Assembly (NCBI GenBank): GCA_900547955.1
Contig: URIR01000049.1
Span: forward strand, 1 to 10,170
Length of the DNA: 10,170 bases
Reading direction: 5' to 3'
Source of the DNA: an uncultured Eubacteriales bacterium
GTDB taxonomy: Bacteria > Bacillota > Clostridia > Christensenellales > QALW01
The notes beneath the pieces are model-generated. The model was not told the DNA's origin. It made no database searches and saw only the letters and a list, made by a program, of their open reading frames with translations. A program made the position numbers and the translations under genes. This document shows, one piece after another, positions 5,380 through 10,170 of the stretch. How positions within the stretch are numbered: the first letter of the stretch is position 1; the number at the start of each line of letters is the position of its first letter.

Positions 5380-6738
5380 TCAGTTTTTAAGCGAATGTAT
5401 GGGCGCGGGAATTATCCCTCCCCGCTCAATCATTTCCCGGCACGAGCAGGCGCTTATCGGCATAATTGGCGCTTCCCCCAGCAGTCCGCCAAAGGAAACC
5501 GATTCTCCCACCCTGCCGCCGGCAACGGGAATAACCCTCACCGCCGTAGTCTTTTGATTTATCATGCCTATAGCCGCCTCGTCCGCAATAATGCCCGATA
5601 TGGCTGAAGCGGGCGTATCGCCCGGTATGGCTATCATATCCAGGCCCACAGAGCAGACGCAGGTCATGGCCTCCAATTTTTCAATGGTCAGCGCCCCGCT
5701 GCGCGCCGCAGAAATCATGCCCGCGTCTTCTGAAACTGGAATAAACGCGCCCGAAAGCCCGCCCACGCGGCTGCTCGCCATAACGCCGCCCTTTTTAACA
5801 GCGTCGTTAAGCAGAGCAAGCGCCGCAGTAGTACCCGGCCCTCCCACCTGCGAAAGTCCTATCTCCTCCAAAATATGCGCCACGCTGTCCCCTATTTCAG
5901 GCGTGGGCGCCAAGGACAAATCCACTATGCCAAACTGCGCGTTTAATTCCTCCGCAGCCTCTGAAGCAACCAACTGCCCCATTCGGGTTATCTTAAAAGC
6001 CGTCCGTTTTATTATCTCAGCCACCTCGCCCAGAGACGCTCCCTTAGCCTTTTCCAGCGCGCATTTAACCACGCCCGGGCCAGAAACTCCGACATTGATA
6101 ACGCATTCTCCCTCGCCCGCGCCATGAAAAGCGCCCGCCATAAATGGATTGTCCTCTACGGCGTTGCAGAATACCACCAGCTTTGCGCAGCCTATAGAGC
6201 CGTTTTGAGCGGTAAGCTCAGCCGTTTCCTTTATTATTTCGCCCATTCTGGCTACCGCGTCCATATTAATGCCCGATTTTGTGCTGCCCACGTTCACGCT
6301 GGAGCATACCCGTTCAGTTTGAGCCAGCGCCGCCGGAATGCTGTTTATAAGCTTTATATCCGCCTGAGAAGCGCCCTTATGCACAAGCGCGGAAAAGCCG
6401 CCTAAAAAATTTACTCCGCAGGTTAAGGCGGCCCTATCCAGCGCCATTGCAAAGGGAGTATAATCCTCCTGAGAGCATGCGGCCGCAACCATGGCTATAG
6501 GAGTAACCGAAATGCGCTTATTAACTATAGGAATACCGTATTTCTCCGAAATGCGCTCTCCAGTAGCGACTAAATTTTCCGCACGGCGGCATATTTTATC
6601 ATATACCGCGCGGCAGGCGGCGTTGACGTCCTCCCTTGCGCAGTCAAATAAGGATATGCCCATGGTTATGGTACGTATATCCAAATGCTGGCGCTCAATC
6701 ATGTTTACCGTTTCATTTATTTCTTTAAAATCAAACAT
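5380..6738 (-). CDS. UPF0210 (PFL-like DUF711) family protein
   Basis: A 452-aa soluble protein of the conserved UPF0210 family, which matches the usual family length of about 450. The N-terminus MFDFKEINETVNMIERQHLDIRTITMGISL is characteristic. The body is rich in Gly, Ala and Ser, including GVNFLGGFSALVHKGAS, NVGVSGPGVV, SQVGGPGTTAALALLNDA and the C-terminal IPVAGGRVGESVSFGGLLGE. The family is related in fold to pyruvate formate-lyase-like barrels but lacks a glycyl-radical motif, and I see none here. The biochemical activity is not established to my knowledge. The usual partner, a UPF0237 ACT-domain protein, lies directly upstream (6854-7117), suggesting a ligand-sensing partner. GGAG lies 7 nt before ATG 6738. 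A terminator-like hairpin in the intervening 115 nt means expression may be uncoupled or attenuated. Confidence 0.92.
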   Translation of the reverse strand: MFDFKEINETVNMIERQHLDIRTITMGISLFDCAREDVNAACRAVYDKICRRAENLVATGERISEKYGIPIVNKRISVTPIAMVAAACSQEDYTPFAMALDRAALTCGVNFLGGFSALVHKGASQADIKLINSIPAALAQTERVCSSVNVGSTKSGINMDAVARMGEIIKETAELTAQNGSIGCAKLVVFCNAVEDNPFMAGAFHGAGEGECVINVGVSGPGVVKCALEKAKGASLGEVAEIIKRTAFKITRMGQLVASEAAEELNAQFGIVDLSLAPTPEIGDSVAHILEEIGLSQVGGPGTTAALALLNDAVKKGGVMASSRVGGLSGAFIPVSEDAGMISAARSGALTIEKLEAMTCVCSVGLDMIAIPGDTPASAISGIIADEAAIGMINQKTTAVRVIPVAGGRVGESVSFGGLLGEAPIMPISACSCREMIERGGIIPAPIHSLKN

Positions 6739-6785
6739 CTTTTCGCTCCGTAATTAAAAACTGCGTATCTTGCATAAAGCAAACG

Positions 6786-6818
6786 CGCTTTTTCTTTGCA
6801 GACACAGCGCAAAAAGCG
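6786..6818 (-). promoter_or_regulatory. Alternative hairpin overlapping the terminator arm
   Basis: CGCTTTTT (6786-6793) and AAAAAGCG (6811-6818) are exact complements that can pair. A second register uses GCGCT/AGCGC. The AAAAAGCG half overlaps the foot and U run of the terminator at 6814-6845, so the two structures exclude each other. This resembles an attenuator layout ahead of the UPF0210 gene, but the RNA folding is inferred by eye only. Confidence 0.3.
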
Positions 6819-6845
6819 GCCGCGCCTCTTGCGGTACGGCCGCTT
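6811..6845 (-). terminator. Intrinsic terminator between the UPF0237 and UPF0210 genes
   Basis: The minus strand has AAGCGGCCG (6837-6845), a 14-nt loop that can form three further pairs (CGC/GCG), then CGGCCGCTT (6814-6822) running into five T (6811-6815). The 9-bp GC-rich stem plus U run is a good terminator. It begins 8 nt past the UPF0237 stop codon. Confidence 0.7.
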
Positions 6846-6853
6846 AAGCATAA

Positions 6854-7117
6854 TTAAATCCTATGCATGGACTTAAAAATATCCTCATGCTGAAGCCTTA
6901 TATCCAGCCCCATTTTCTCTCCAATAACGTTAAGCTGCTCCGAAAGCTCGCTGCACGCGCACGCGCCTGTATCCACCAGCATTATCATGGTAAACATATC
7001 CTGCATAATAGTCTGGCTTATATCCAGAATATTCACTCTCTTTTCAGCCAGCAGACCGCTTACCGCCGCAATTATGCCAACCTTGTCTTCTCCTACTACT
7101 GTTATTATCGCCCGCAT
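6854..7117 (-). CDS. UPF0237 family ACT-domain protein
   Basis: An 87-aa single ACT-domain protein. ACT domains bind small ligands, often amino acids, at dimer interfaces. The opening MRAIITVVGEDKVGIIAAVSGLLAEKRVNILDISQTIMQDMFTMIMLVD shows the beta-alpha-beta start with the glycine turn (GEDKVGI, about 9-15) and the N-I-LDI strand, as in UPF0237 and the glycine-cleavage repressor-like ACT domains. The frame could begin at 7138, but ATG 7117 is chosen: it starts the family exactly and is preceded by AGGAAGGGG. It follows the UspA-like gene by 30 nt and precedes the UPF0210 gene, its usual neighbour across many bacteria. It probably acts as a regulatory or ligand-sensing partner of UPF0210; this is inference from gene order. 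Confidence 0.9.
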   Translation of the reverse strand: MRAIITVVGEDKVGIIAAVSGLLAEKRVNILDISQTIMQDMFTMIMLVDTGACACSELSEQLNVIGEKMGLDIRLQHEDIFKSMHRI

Positions 7118-7147
7118 TTTATTAAACCCCTTCCTCAAGCAGGCTGC

Positions 7148-7537
7148 TTAAACGGCCTCGCGGCCGTCCTCGCAATCGGCAAGTATGTAAATCCCGGGAA
7201 ATTTATGACGCAGATGCTCATAAAATTTGTTGTATACGCCCGGTCCCGCGCTCCCCATTATAATATGAGTTATGGAGTTTTGTAAAACAAATTCTTCCAA
7301 GGTGGCCCGAATATTGTCCGAACGCAGCACCGACATGCTTGCGCCCGCCTCCTTAGAGGAATTATACAACAGCTCCAACGCTTCATTATCGCTGGAGGCG
7401 CTCATTAATACGCCCTCCCGCGGCGCTACATGCACCACGAACATCTCGTCCTCTTCCCTCTCTTTAAAAGAAGCTCCCATTTGGATAAGCCTCTGACAGG
7501 TCTTCTGTACGGTAACGCAAACCATTATTTTTCTCAT
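7148..7537 (-). CDS. Universal stress protein (UspA)-like protein
   Basis: A 129-aa small soluble protein with the Usp alpha/beta Rossmann-like layout. The first strand is MRKIMVCVT, followed by QKTCQRLIQMGASF (about 11-24), a second strand MFVVHVAP (about 32-39), a helix around SSDNEALELLYNSSKEAGA, the strand MSVLRSD, then NSITHIIMGSAGPGVYNKF and a final strand GIYILAD. This resembles clostridial stand-alone Usp proteins and the KdpD Usp domain. The canonical G-2X-G-9X-G-S/T ATP loop is not clearly present, so nucleotide binding is uncertain. It has a weak Shine-Dalgarno (TGAAG close to ATG 7537). It lies 36 nt downstream of the membrane-protein gene and 30 nt before the ACT-domain gene, so all three may be one transcript. 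Family assignment is fairly secure; the role is unknown. Confidence 0.72.
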   Translation of the reverse strand: MRKIMVCVTVQKTCQRLIQMGASFKEREEDEMFVVHVAPREGVLMSASSDNEALELLYNSSKEAGASMSVLRSDNIRATLEEFVLQNSITHIIMGSAGPGVYNKFYEHLRHKFPGIYILADCEDGREAV

Positions 7538-7573
7538 ACTTCATTTTCGGCCGGTATAAAACGGCCCCTCCCT

Positions 7574-8056
7574 TTAAGGATTTTCAGCGCCCAGTTTTTC
7601 ATATCCCAGCAATACGCGCTGAAATGTATTGCCCATAAACCCTTCGCCCCGGACCATTTCGGGCTCCAGCCCCTTCTGCACAAGCAAATCTCGCTCCTGC
7701 GCGCGGCCGTCTTCCAAAACCTCCGCTTTCATAACCCGATAATATACGCCGTTTTTAAGCTGTTCCTCTCCATACTCTAAAAAAACCATTTTCTCCGTAT
7801 TTTTAAGGCCCTCAGCCGCCTCCTTGACCGCCTTTAATATAGCCGAAGAAGGAGCAACCAGCAGTATATAAAATACAGCCAGCCCCAAAACGCCCGCTAC
7901 AGCAATAATGATAGATACCGCCAGGCTGCCCAGGCTTAATATGGAAAGCACATATACCGCTATCCAAACGGCTGTCAGCACAAAAAAAGCCGCTGAAAAA
8001 TAAGCGTGGTTTTTCTTCAGCTTTGAAATATATCCGTCGTTGTAAAGTTCAGTCAT
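7574..8056 (-). CDS. Two-helix membrane protein of unknown function
   Basis: A 160-aa protein I do not recognise. Residues 1-18 are polar with several Lys. Two strongly hydrophobic helices follow at about 19-41 and 45-67, separated only by a short SLG-type turn, so both termini should face the cytoplasm. The remaining 90 or so residues form a soluble domain: a helix (AILKAVKEAAEGLKNTEK), then probable strands (MVFLEYGEEQLKN, GVYYRVMKAEVLEDGRA) and GNTFQRVLLGYEK near the end. No catalytic motif or cysteine pair is evident. The start at 8056 has AAGGGG nine nt upstream. It is the first gene after a long leader starting near 8216 and lies upstream of the UspA-like gene, so a stress- or envelope-linked operon is possible but unproven. 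Confidence 0.8.
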   Translation of the reverse strand: MTELYNDGYISKLKKNHAYFSAAFFVLTAVWIAVYVLSILSLGSLAVSIIIAVAGVLGLAVFYILLVAPSSAILKAVKEAAEGLKNTEKMVFLEYGEEQLKNGVYYRVMKAEVLEDGRAQERDLLVQKGLEPEMVRGEGFMGNTFQRVLLGYEKLGAENP

Positions 8057-8069
8057 ACTAATTAACCCC

Positions 8070-8156
8070 TTAAGTTTTTATCCGCCGTTCGCCTGGCGCC
8101 GACTTAAATAAGTGCCGCGCGCCAAATATGAGTTTATTATTTTCCAGCGTTTTCAT
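8070..8156 (-). CDS. Possible 28-aa upstream ORF in the leader of the membrane-protein gene
   Basis: ATG 8156 opens a 28-codon frame (begins MKTLENNKLIFGARH, ends GERRIKT) whose TAA stop overlaps the start of the AAGGGG ribosome binding site for the next gene, 13 nt before its ATG. The peptide is basic. The upstream context GGCGGGCT is too close to the ATG to be a good Shine-Dalgarno. It may be a regulatory upstream ORF or a chance frame. Confidence 0.2.
   Translation of the reverse strand: MKTLENNKLIFGARHLFKSAPGERRIKT
8093..8126. promoter_or_regulatory. Compound inverted repeat in the divergent intergenic region
   Basis: TGGCGC pairs with GCGCCA, enclosing an inner ACTT/AAGT pair with an AAAT loop. 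It would form a stem in the 5' leader of the minus-strand membrane-protein transcript, 40-70 nt before its start codon. There is no U run, so it is not a terminator. A regulatory leader structure or an operator-like dyad are both possible. Confidence 0.25.
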
Positions 8157-8215
8157 AGCCCGCCGGCGCGCCTTAAATTCGTTCTTTACCTCCGCCCTGC
8201 GCCGACGCCGCTATT

Positions 8216-8224
8216 ATTATAGCA
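8216..8224 (-). promoter_or_regulatory. Extended -10 promoter for the minus-strand membrane-protein cluster
   Basis: The minus strand has TGCTATAAT, a perfect extended -10. The -35 position (TAGTAA at 8239-8244) matches poorly, which extended -10 promoters tolerate. It would give an untranslated leader of about 150 nt, GC-rich and with hairpin potential, before ATG 8056. Confidence 0.5.
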
Positions 8225-8274
8225 AAAATACCGTTTGATTACTAGTATAAAAGTGTGACAATTTAATTAATTTG

Positions 8275-8303
8275 TTGTGTATTTTAGATTTAGATGCTAT
8301 AAT
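8275..8303 (+). promoter_or_regulatory. SigA-type promoter of the AEC transporter gene
   Basis: -35 TTGTGT (8275-8280), a 17-nt spacer and -10 TATAAT (8298-8303) preceded by TGC, giving an extended -10. It lies about 55 nt before the TTG start of the transporter. It is arranged back to back with the minus-strand extended -10 at 8216-8224, about 75 bp away. Confidence 0.75.
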
Positions 8304-8343
8304 TCTATTTTGCATGGGCCAGCGGCCCTTATGCCGTATCTTT

Positions 8344-8350
8344 GGGGGTG
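8344..8350 (+). promoter_or_regulatory. Shine-Dalgarno supporting a TTG start
   Basis: GGGGGTG lies 7 nt before TTG 8358. No in-frame ATG or GTG occurs nearby, so this site decides the start of the transporter gene. Confidence 0.75.
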
Positions 8351-8357
8351 CTTTTAA

Positions 8358-9302
8358 TTGGTAGAACCGTCAGCCGTCTTTTCCAGCGTGCTTACCATGC
8401 TGCTGCTTATTTTACCCGGCTTTATACTGCGGAAAATAAATTTTATAAATTCCAGCGCCGCTAAGGCCTGCTCTCTGATAGTGCTTTACTGCGCGCAGCC
8501 CTGCATGCTTATAGACGCATATATGCGAGAATTTGATTCGGGCCTGTTCAGCGATATGCTCAAGGTAGGACTGCTCGCCCTTATTATGTATATATGCTTT
8601 ATATTGATTTCATCCTTTATGTTTAAAAAGGCCCCTCCTGCGCGGCGCCCCATACTCCAATACATGATGATATTTTCCAACTGCGGATACATGGGCTTTC
8701 CGGTTCTGCGTCAGATATACGGAGACCAGGGAGATTTAGCCGTACTGCTGGGCGCGAGCGTCACCCTGTGGTTTAATCTCCTGAGCTGGCCGGTAGGAGT
8801 GCGCCTCTATAACCGCAGCGGCGAAAGCTTCTGGCGTTCCCTTCTAAAGCCGGGAGTAATCGCTACCGTTATCGGATTAATCGTATTTCTCACCTCTGCC
8901 TCCAGGATAATTCCCGCGCCCGTGGGCAGCGCCGTATCCCTTATGACAGATATGGTTACCCCCCTTTCCATGTTCGTTATAGGCATTCGGCTGGCTGAAT
9001 GCCCTTTCAAAAGCCTCTTTTCAGACTGGCGGCTGCTCTGCGCCTCGGGAATGCGCCTTTTAGTCCTTCCTGCGCTTTCCTTTGTTATAATACTCGCCCT
9101 GCGTTTGACCGGTCTGCCTATGTCCGATATGGTAATGGCGGTTCCCTTCATCCTTATGGCAATGCCCAGCGGCGCCAGCACAGCCATGATGGCCGAACGC
9201 TATGACAGAGATTCGGTTTACGGCTCTGCTGCCGTCAGCCTCACTACCCTTTTGAGCGTCATTACCATTCCGCTGACTTCCCTGATGCTCACCCTGCTTT
9301 GA
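8358..9302 (+). CDS. AEC (auxin efflux carrier) family transporter
   Basis: A 314-aa polytopic inner-membrane protein of the AEC/bile-arsenite-riboflavin transporter superfamily, whose bacterial members export or take up organic acids such as malate. The length and roughly ten hydrophobic segments fit the family. Diagnostic motifs are a first helix ending in LPGFILRKINFIN (about 18-31), SNCGYMGFPV at 107-116 (the conserved unwound-helix region), the LLKPGVIATVIGLIVF repeat-2 start at 162-177, MVTPLSMFVIGIRL, and MAMPSGASTAMMAERYD near the end. The substrate cannot be told. Translation starts at TTG with a strong GGGGGTG upstream. It has its own SigA-type promoter and a terminator just downstream, so it appears monocistronic, and it is transcribed divergently from the membrane-protein/Usp cluster. 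Confidence 0.93.
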   Translation: MVEPSAVFSSVLTMLLLILPGFILRKINFINSSAAKACSLIVLYCAQPCMLIDAYMREFDSGLFSDMLKVGLLALIMYICFILISSFMFKKAPPARRPILQYMMIFSNCGYMGFPVLRQIYGDQGDLAVLLGASVTLWFNLLSWPVGVRLYNRSGESFWRSLLKPGVIATVIGLIVFLTSASRIIPAPVGSAVSLMTDMVTPLSMFVIGIRLAECPFKSLFSDWRLLCASGMRLLVLPALSFVIILALRLTGLPMSDMVMAVPFILMAMPSGASTAMMAERYDRDSVYGSAAVSLTTLLSVITIPLTSLMLTLL

Positions 9303-9338
9303 CGCTTAAATCCCAGGCCATTATAAAATTATTACGGC

Positions 9339-9366
9339 GGCCGGCTATGCCGGCCTATTTTTATTT
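9339..9366 (+). terminator. Intrinsic terminator of the AEC transporter gene
   Basis: GGCCGGC (9339-9345), a TAT loop and GCCGGCC (9349-9355), followed by TATTTTTATTTT. It is a 7-bp all-GC stem with a U-rich tail, 37 nt past the stop codon. Confidence 0.9.
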
Positions 9367-9395
9367 TAAAGAACCTTTGTTTACAAAATATTATA

Positions 9396-9424
9396 TTGCT
9401 AATTTTGCCTCCTTGCGATATTAT
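9396..9424 (+). promoter_or_regulatory. SigA-type promoter of the acetyltransferase-like gene
   Basis: -35 TTGCTA (9396-9401), a 17-nt spacer and -10 TATTAT (9419-9424), 33 nt before ATG 9458. It lies after the transporter terminator, so the two plus-strand genes are expressed separately. Confidence 0.55.
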
Positions 9425-9457
9425 TAATAAACAGCATTAATTAATTTAGGGGAAATT

Positions 9458-10170
9458 ATGAACGAAAACGCGAAATGGTACAGGCTGGATAACGCCGCCA
9501 AATTGTACCCGTCTATAAAAACCTCCCGCTGGTCCAGCGTATACCGGCTAAGCGTTTCTCTTACAGAGCCGATAGACAAAGCGCTTTTAGAGCGCGCTGC
9601 GGATATCGCTCTAAAGCGCACCCGAGCGTTCAGCCTGAGTATAAAACGGGGCCTGTTCTGGTTTTACTTTGAACAAAACAGCAGCGCTCCGGAAATATAT
9701 GAGGACGTGCTCTATCCCTGCTCAAATATTCAGCCCCGTCTTAATAACGGTCTTTTATTCAAGCTTCGATACTACCAAAACCGAATAGCGCTGGAGGTGT
9801 TCCATTCCCTTTCAGACGGCAGCGGCGGCATGAGTTTTTTAAAAACAGTAACCGCGCAGTATCTTGAGCTGAAATATAATATTAAAATCCCCGCTCAATA
9901 CGGAGTACTGGATGTAAATTCCCAGCCTGACGCAGAAGAAATGGAGGACGCCTATAAAAAATACGCCAATTTAAACAGAAAACGCAGCCGCAAAGAGGAC
10001 GCCGCCTTTCAATGTCCGGGCGAACCCCTGCCGGCGGGCTGTCTTAATCTTATAACCGCCCGTATGCCTCTGGATTCCCTTTTAGAGCAGGCAAAAAAAT
10101 ATAAATGTTCCCTTACCGAATATCTTGTATCCGTCTATATATGGGCAATATACGGAATTCAATGTTCCCT
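9458..10170 (+). CDS. Alcohol acetyltransferase/condensation-fold protein, 5' part
   Basis: The first 237 codons of a gene that runs off the right edge. The opening KWYRLDNAAKLYPSI, then WSSVYRLSVSLTEPID (about 25-40), a helix with LKRTRAFSLSIKRGLFWFYFE (52-72) and HSLSDGSGGMSFL (116-128), is typical of the alcohol acetyltransferase-like (AATase) branch of the CoA-dependent acyltransferase fold. H116 and D120-G121 form the HxxxDG motif, where the His is the catalytic base in active members. Clostridial members are often fused to further C-terminal segments, which cannot be judged here. AGGGGA sits 7 nt before ATG 9458. The acyl acceptor is unknown; it could serve lipid, glycolipid or alcohol acylation. 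The longest minus-strand frame over this stretch is a shadow. Confidence 0.82.
   Translation, partial: MNENAKWYRLDNAAKLYPSIKTSRWSSVYRLSVSLTEPIDKALLERAADIALKRTRAFSLSIKRGLFWFYFEQNSSAPEIYEDVLYPCSNIQPRLNNGLLFKLRYYQNRIALEVFHSLSDGSGGMSFLKTVTAQYLELKYNIKIPAQYGVLDVNSQPDAEEMEDAYKKYANLNRKRSRKEDAAFQCPGEPLPAGCLNLITARMPLDSLLEQAKKYKCSLTEYLVSVYIWAIYGIQCS

Noticed and set aside
5564..6127. 187-codon plus-strand frame
   Set aside because: Lies entirely antisense to the clearly identified UPF0210 gene; low-complexity Ala/Ser/Pro composition is typical of a shadow frame.
7541..7570. Short GGCCG/CGGCC inverted repeat between the membrane-protein and Usp-like genes as a terminator
   Set aside because: Only 5 bp of stem, no U run on the minus strand, and gene spacing is compatible with one transcript.
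8807..9187. 126-codon minus-strand frame
   Set aside because: Antisense to the AEC transporter gene, with no family features.

Overview
The window looks like chromosomal DNA of a spore-forming, low-to-mid GC Firmicute of the class Clostridia. The main support is an intact gene for a pro-SigK-type mother-cell sporulation sigma factor. It is backed by clostridial-type families: an RsgI-type anti-sigma factor, the UPF0237/UPF0210 pair, oligoendopeptidase F and an alcohol-acetyltransferase-like protein. Genus cannot be fixed from the sequence alone. Nothing indicates phage, plasmid, insertion sequence, CRISPR or tRNA/rRNA genes.

Left region (1-2195). A tight three-gene operon on the minus strand encodes (i) a secreted, cysteine-rich protein with four Asp-rich, calcium-loop-like repeats, (ii) an ECF sigma factor and (iii) a single-pass membrane anti-sigma factor with the RsgI N-terminal domain. 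Gaps between genes are 2 and 4 nt, so the genes are probably translationally coupled. This is the most interesting part: an envelope signalling module whose first product is a putative extracellular calcium-binding protein. Beyond its terminator a strong SigA-type promoter fires leftward out of the window. Upstream of the operon lie a possible 19-codon ORF and a perfect 19-bp inverted repeat that also lies just beyond the end of sigK.

Middle region (2196-5379). Minus strand: sigK, uninterrupted and with a hydrophobic pro-sequence; then a stretch without an intact gene that holds a bidirectional terminator and what looks like a frameshifted gene remnant; then pepF, a cytosolic M3 zinc oligopeptidase.

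Right-middle region (5380-8056). Minus-strand cluster: an unrecognised two-helix membrane protein, a UspA-like protein, a UPF0237 ACT-domain protein and a UPF0210 protein. The last two are a widely conserved pair of unknown biochemical role. Here they are separated by a terminator-like hairpin and a competing hairpin, which suggests attenuation or independent expression.

Right end (8057-10170). A 300-bp divergent promoter region carries the same extended -10 sequence on both strands. It is followed on the plus strand by an AEC-family transporter with a TTG start and its own terminator, then by the 5' part of a gene for an alcohol-acetyltransferase/condensation-fold protein with an HxxxDG motif, which runs off the window.

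The left operon is visibly more AT-rich in codon choice than the genes from pepF onward.
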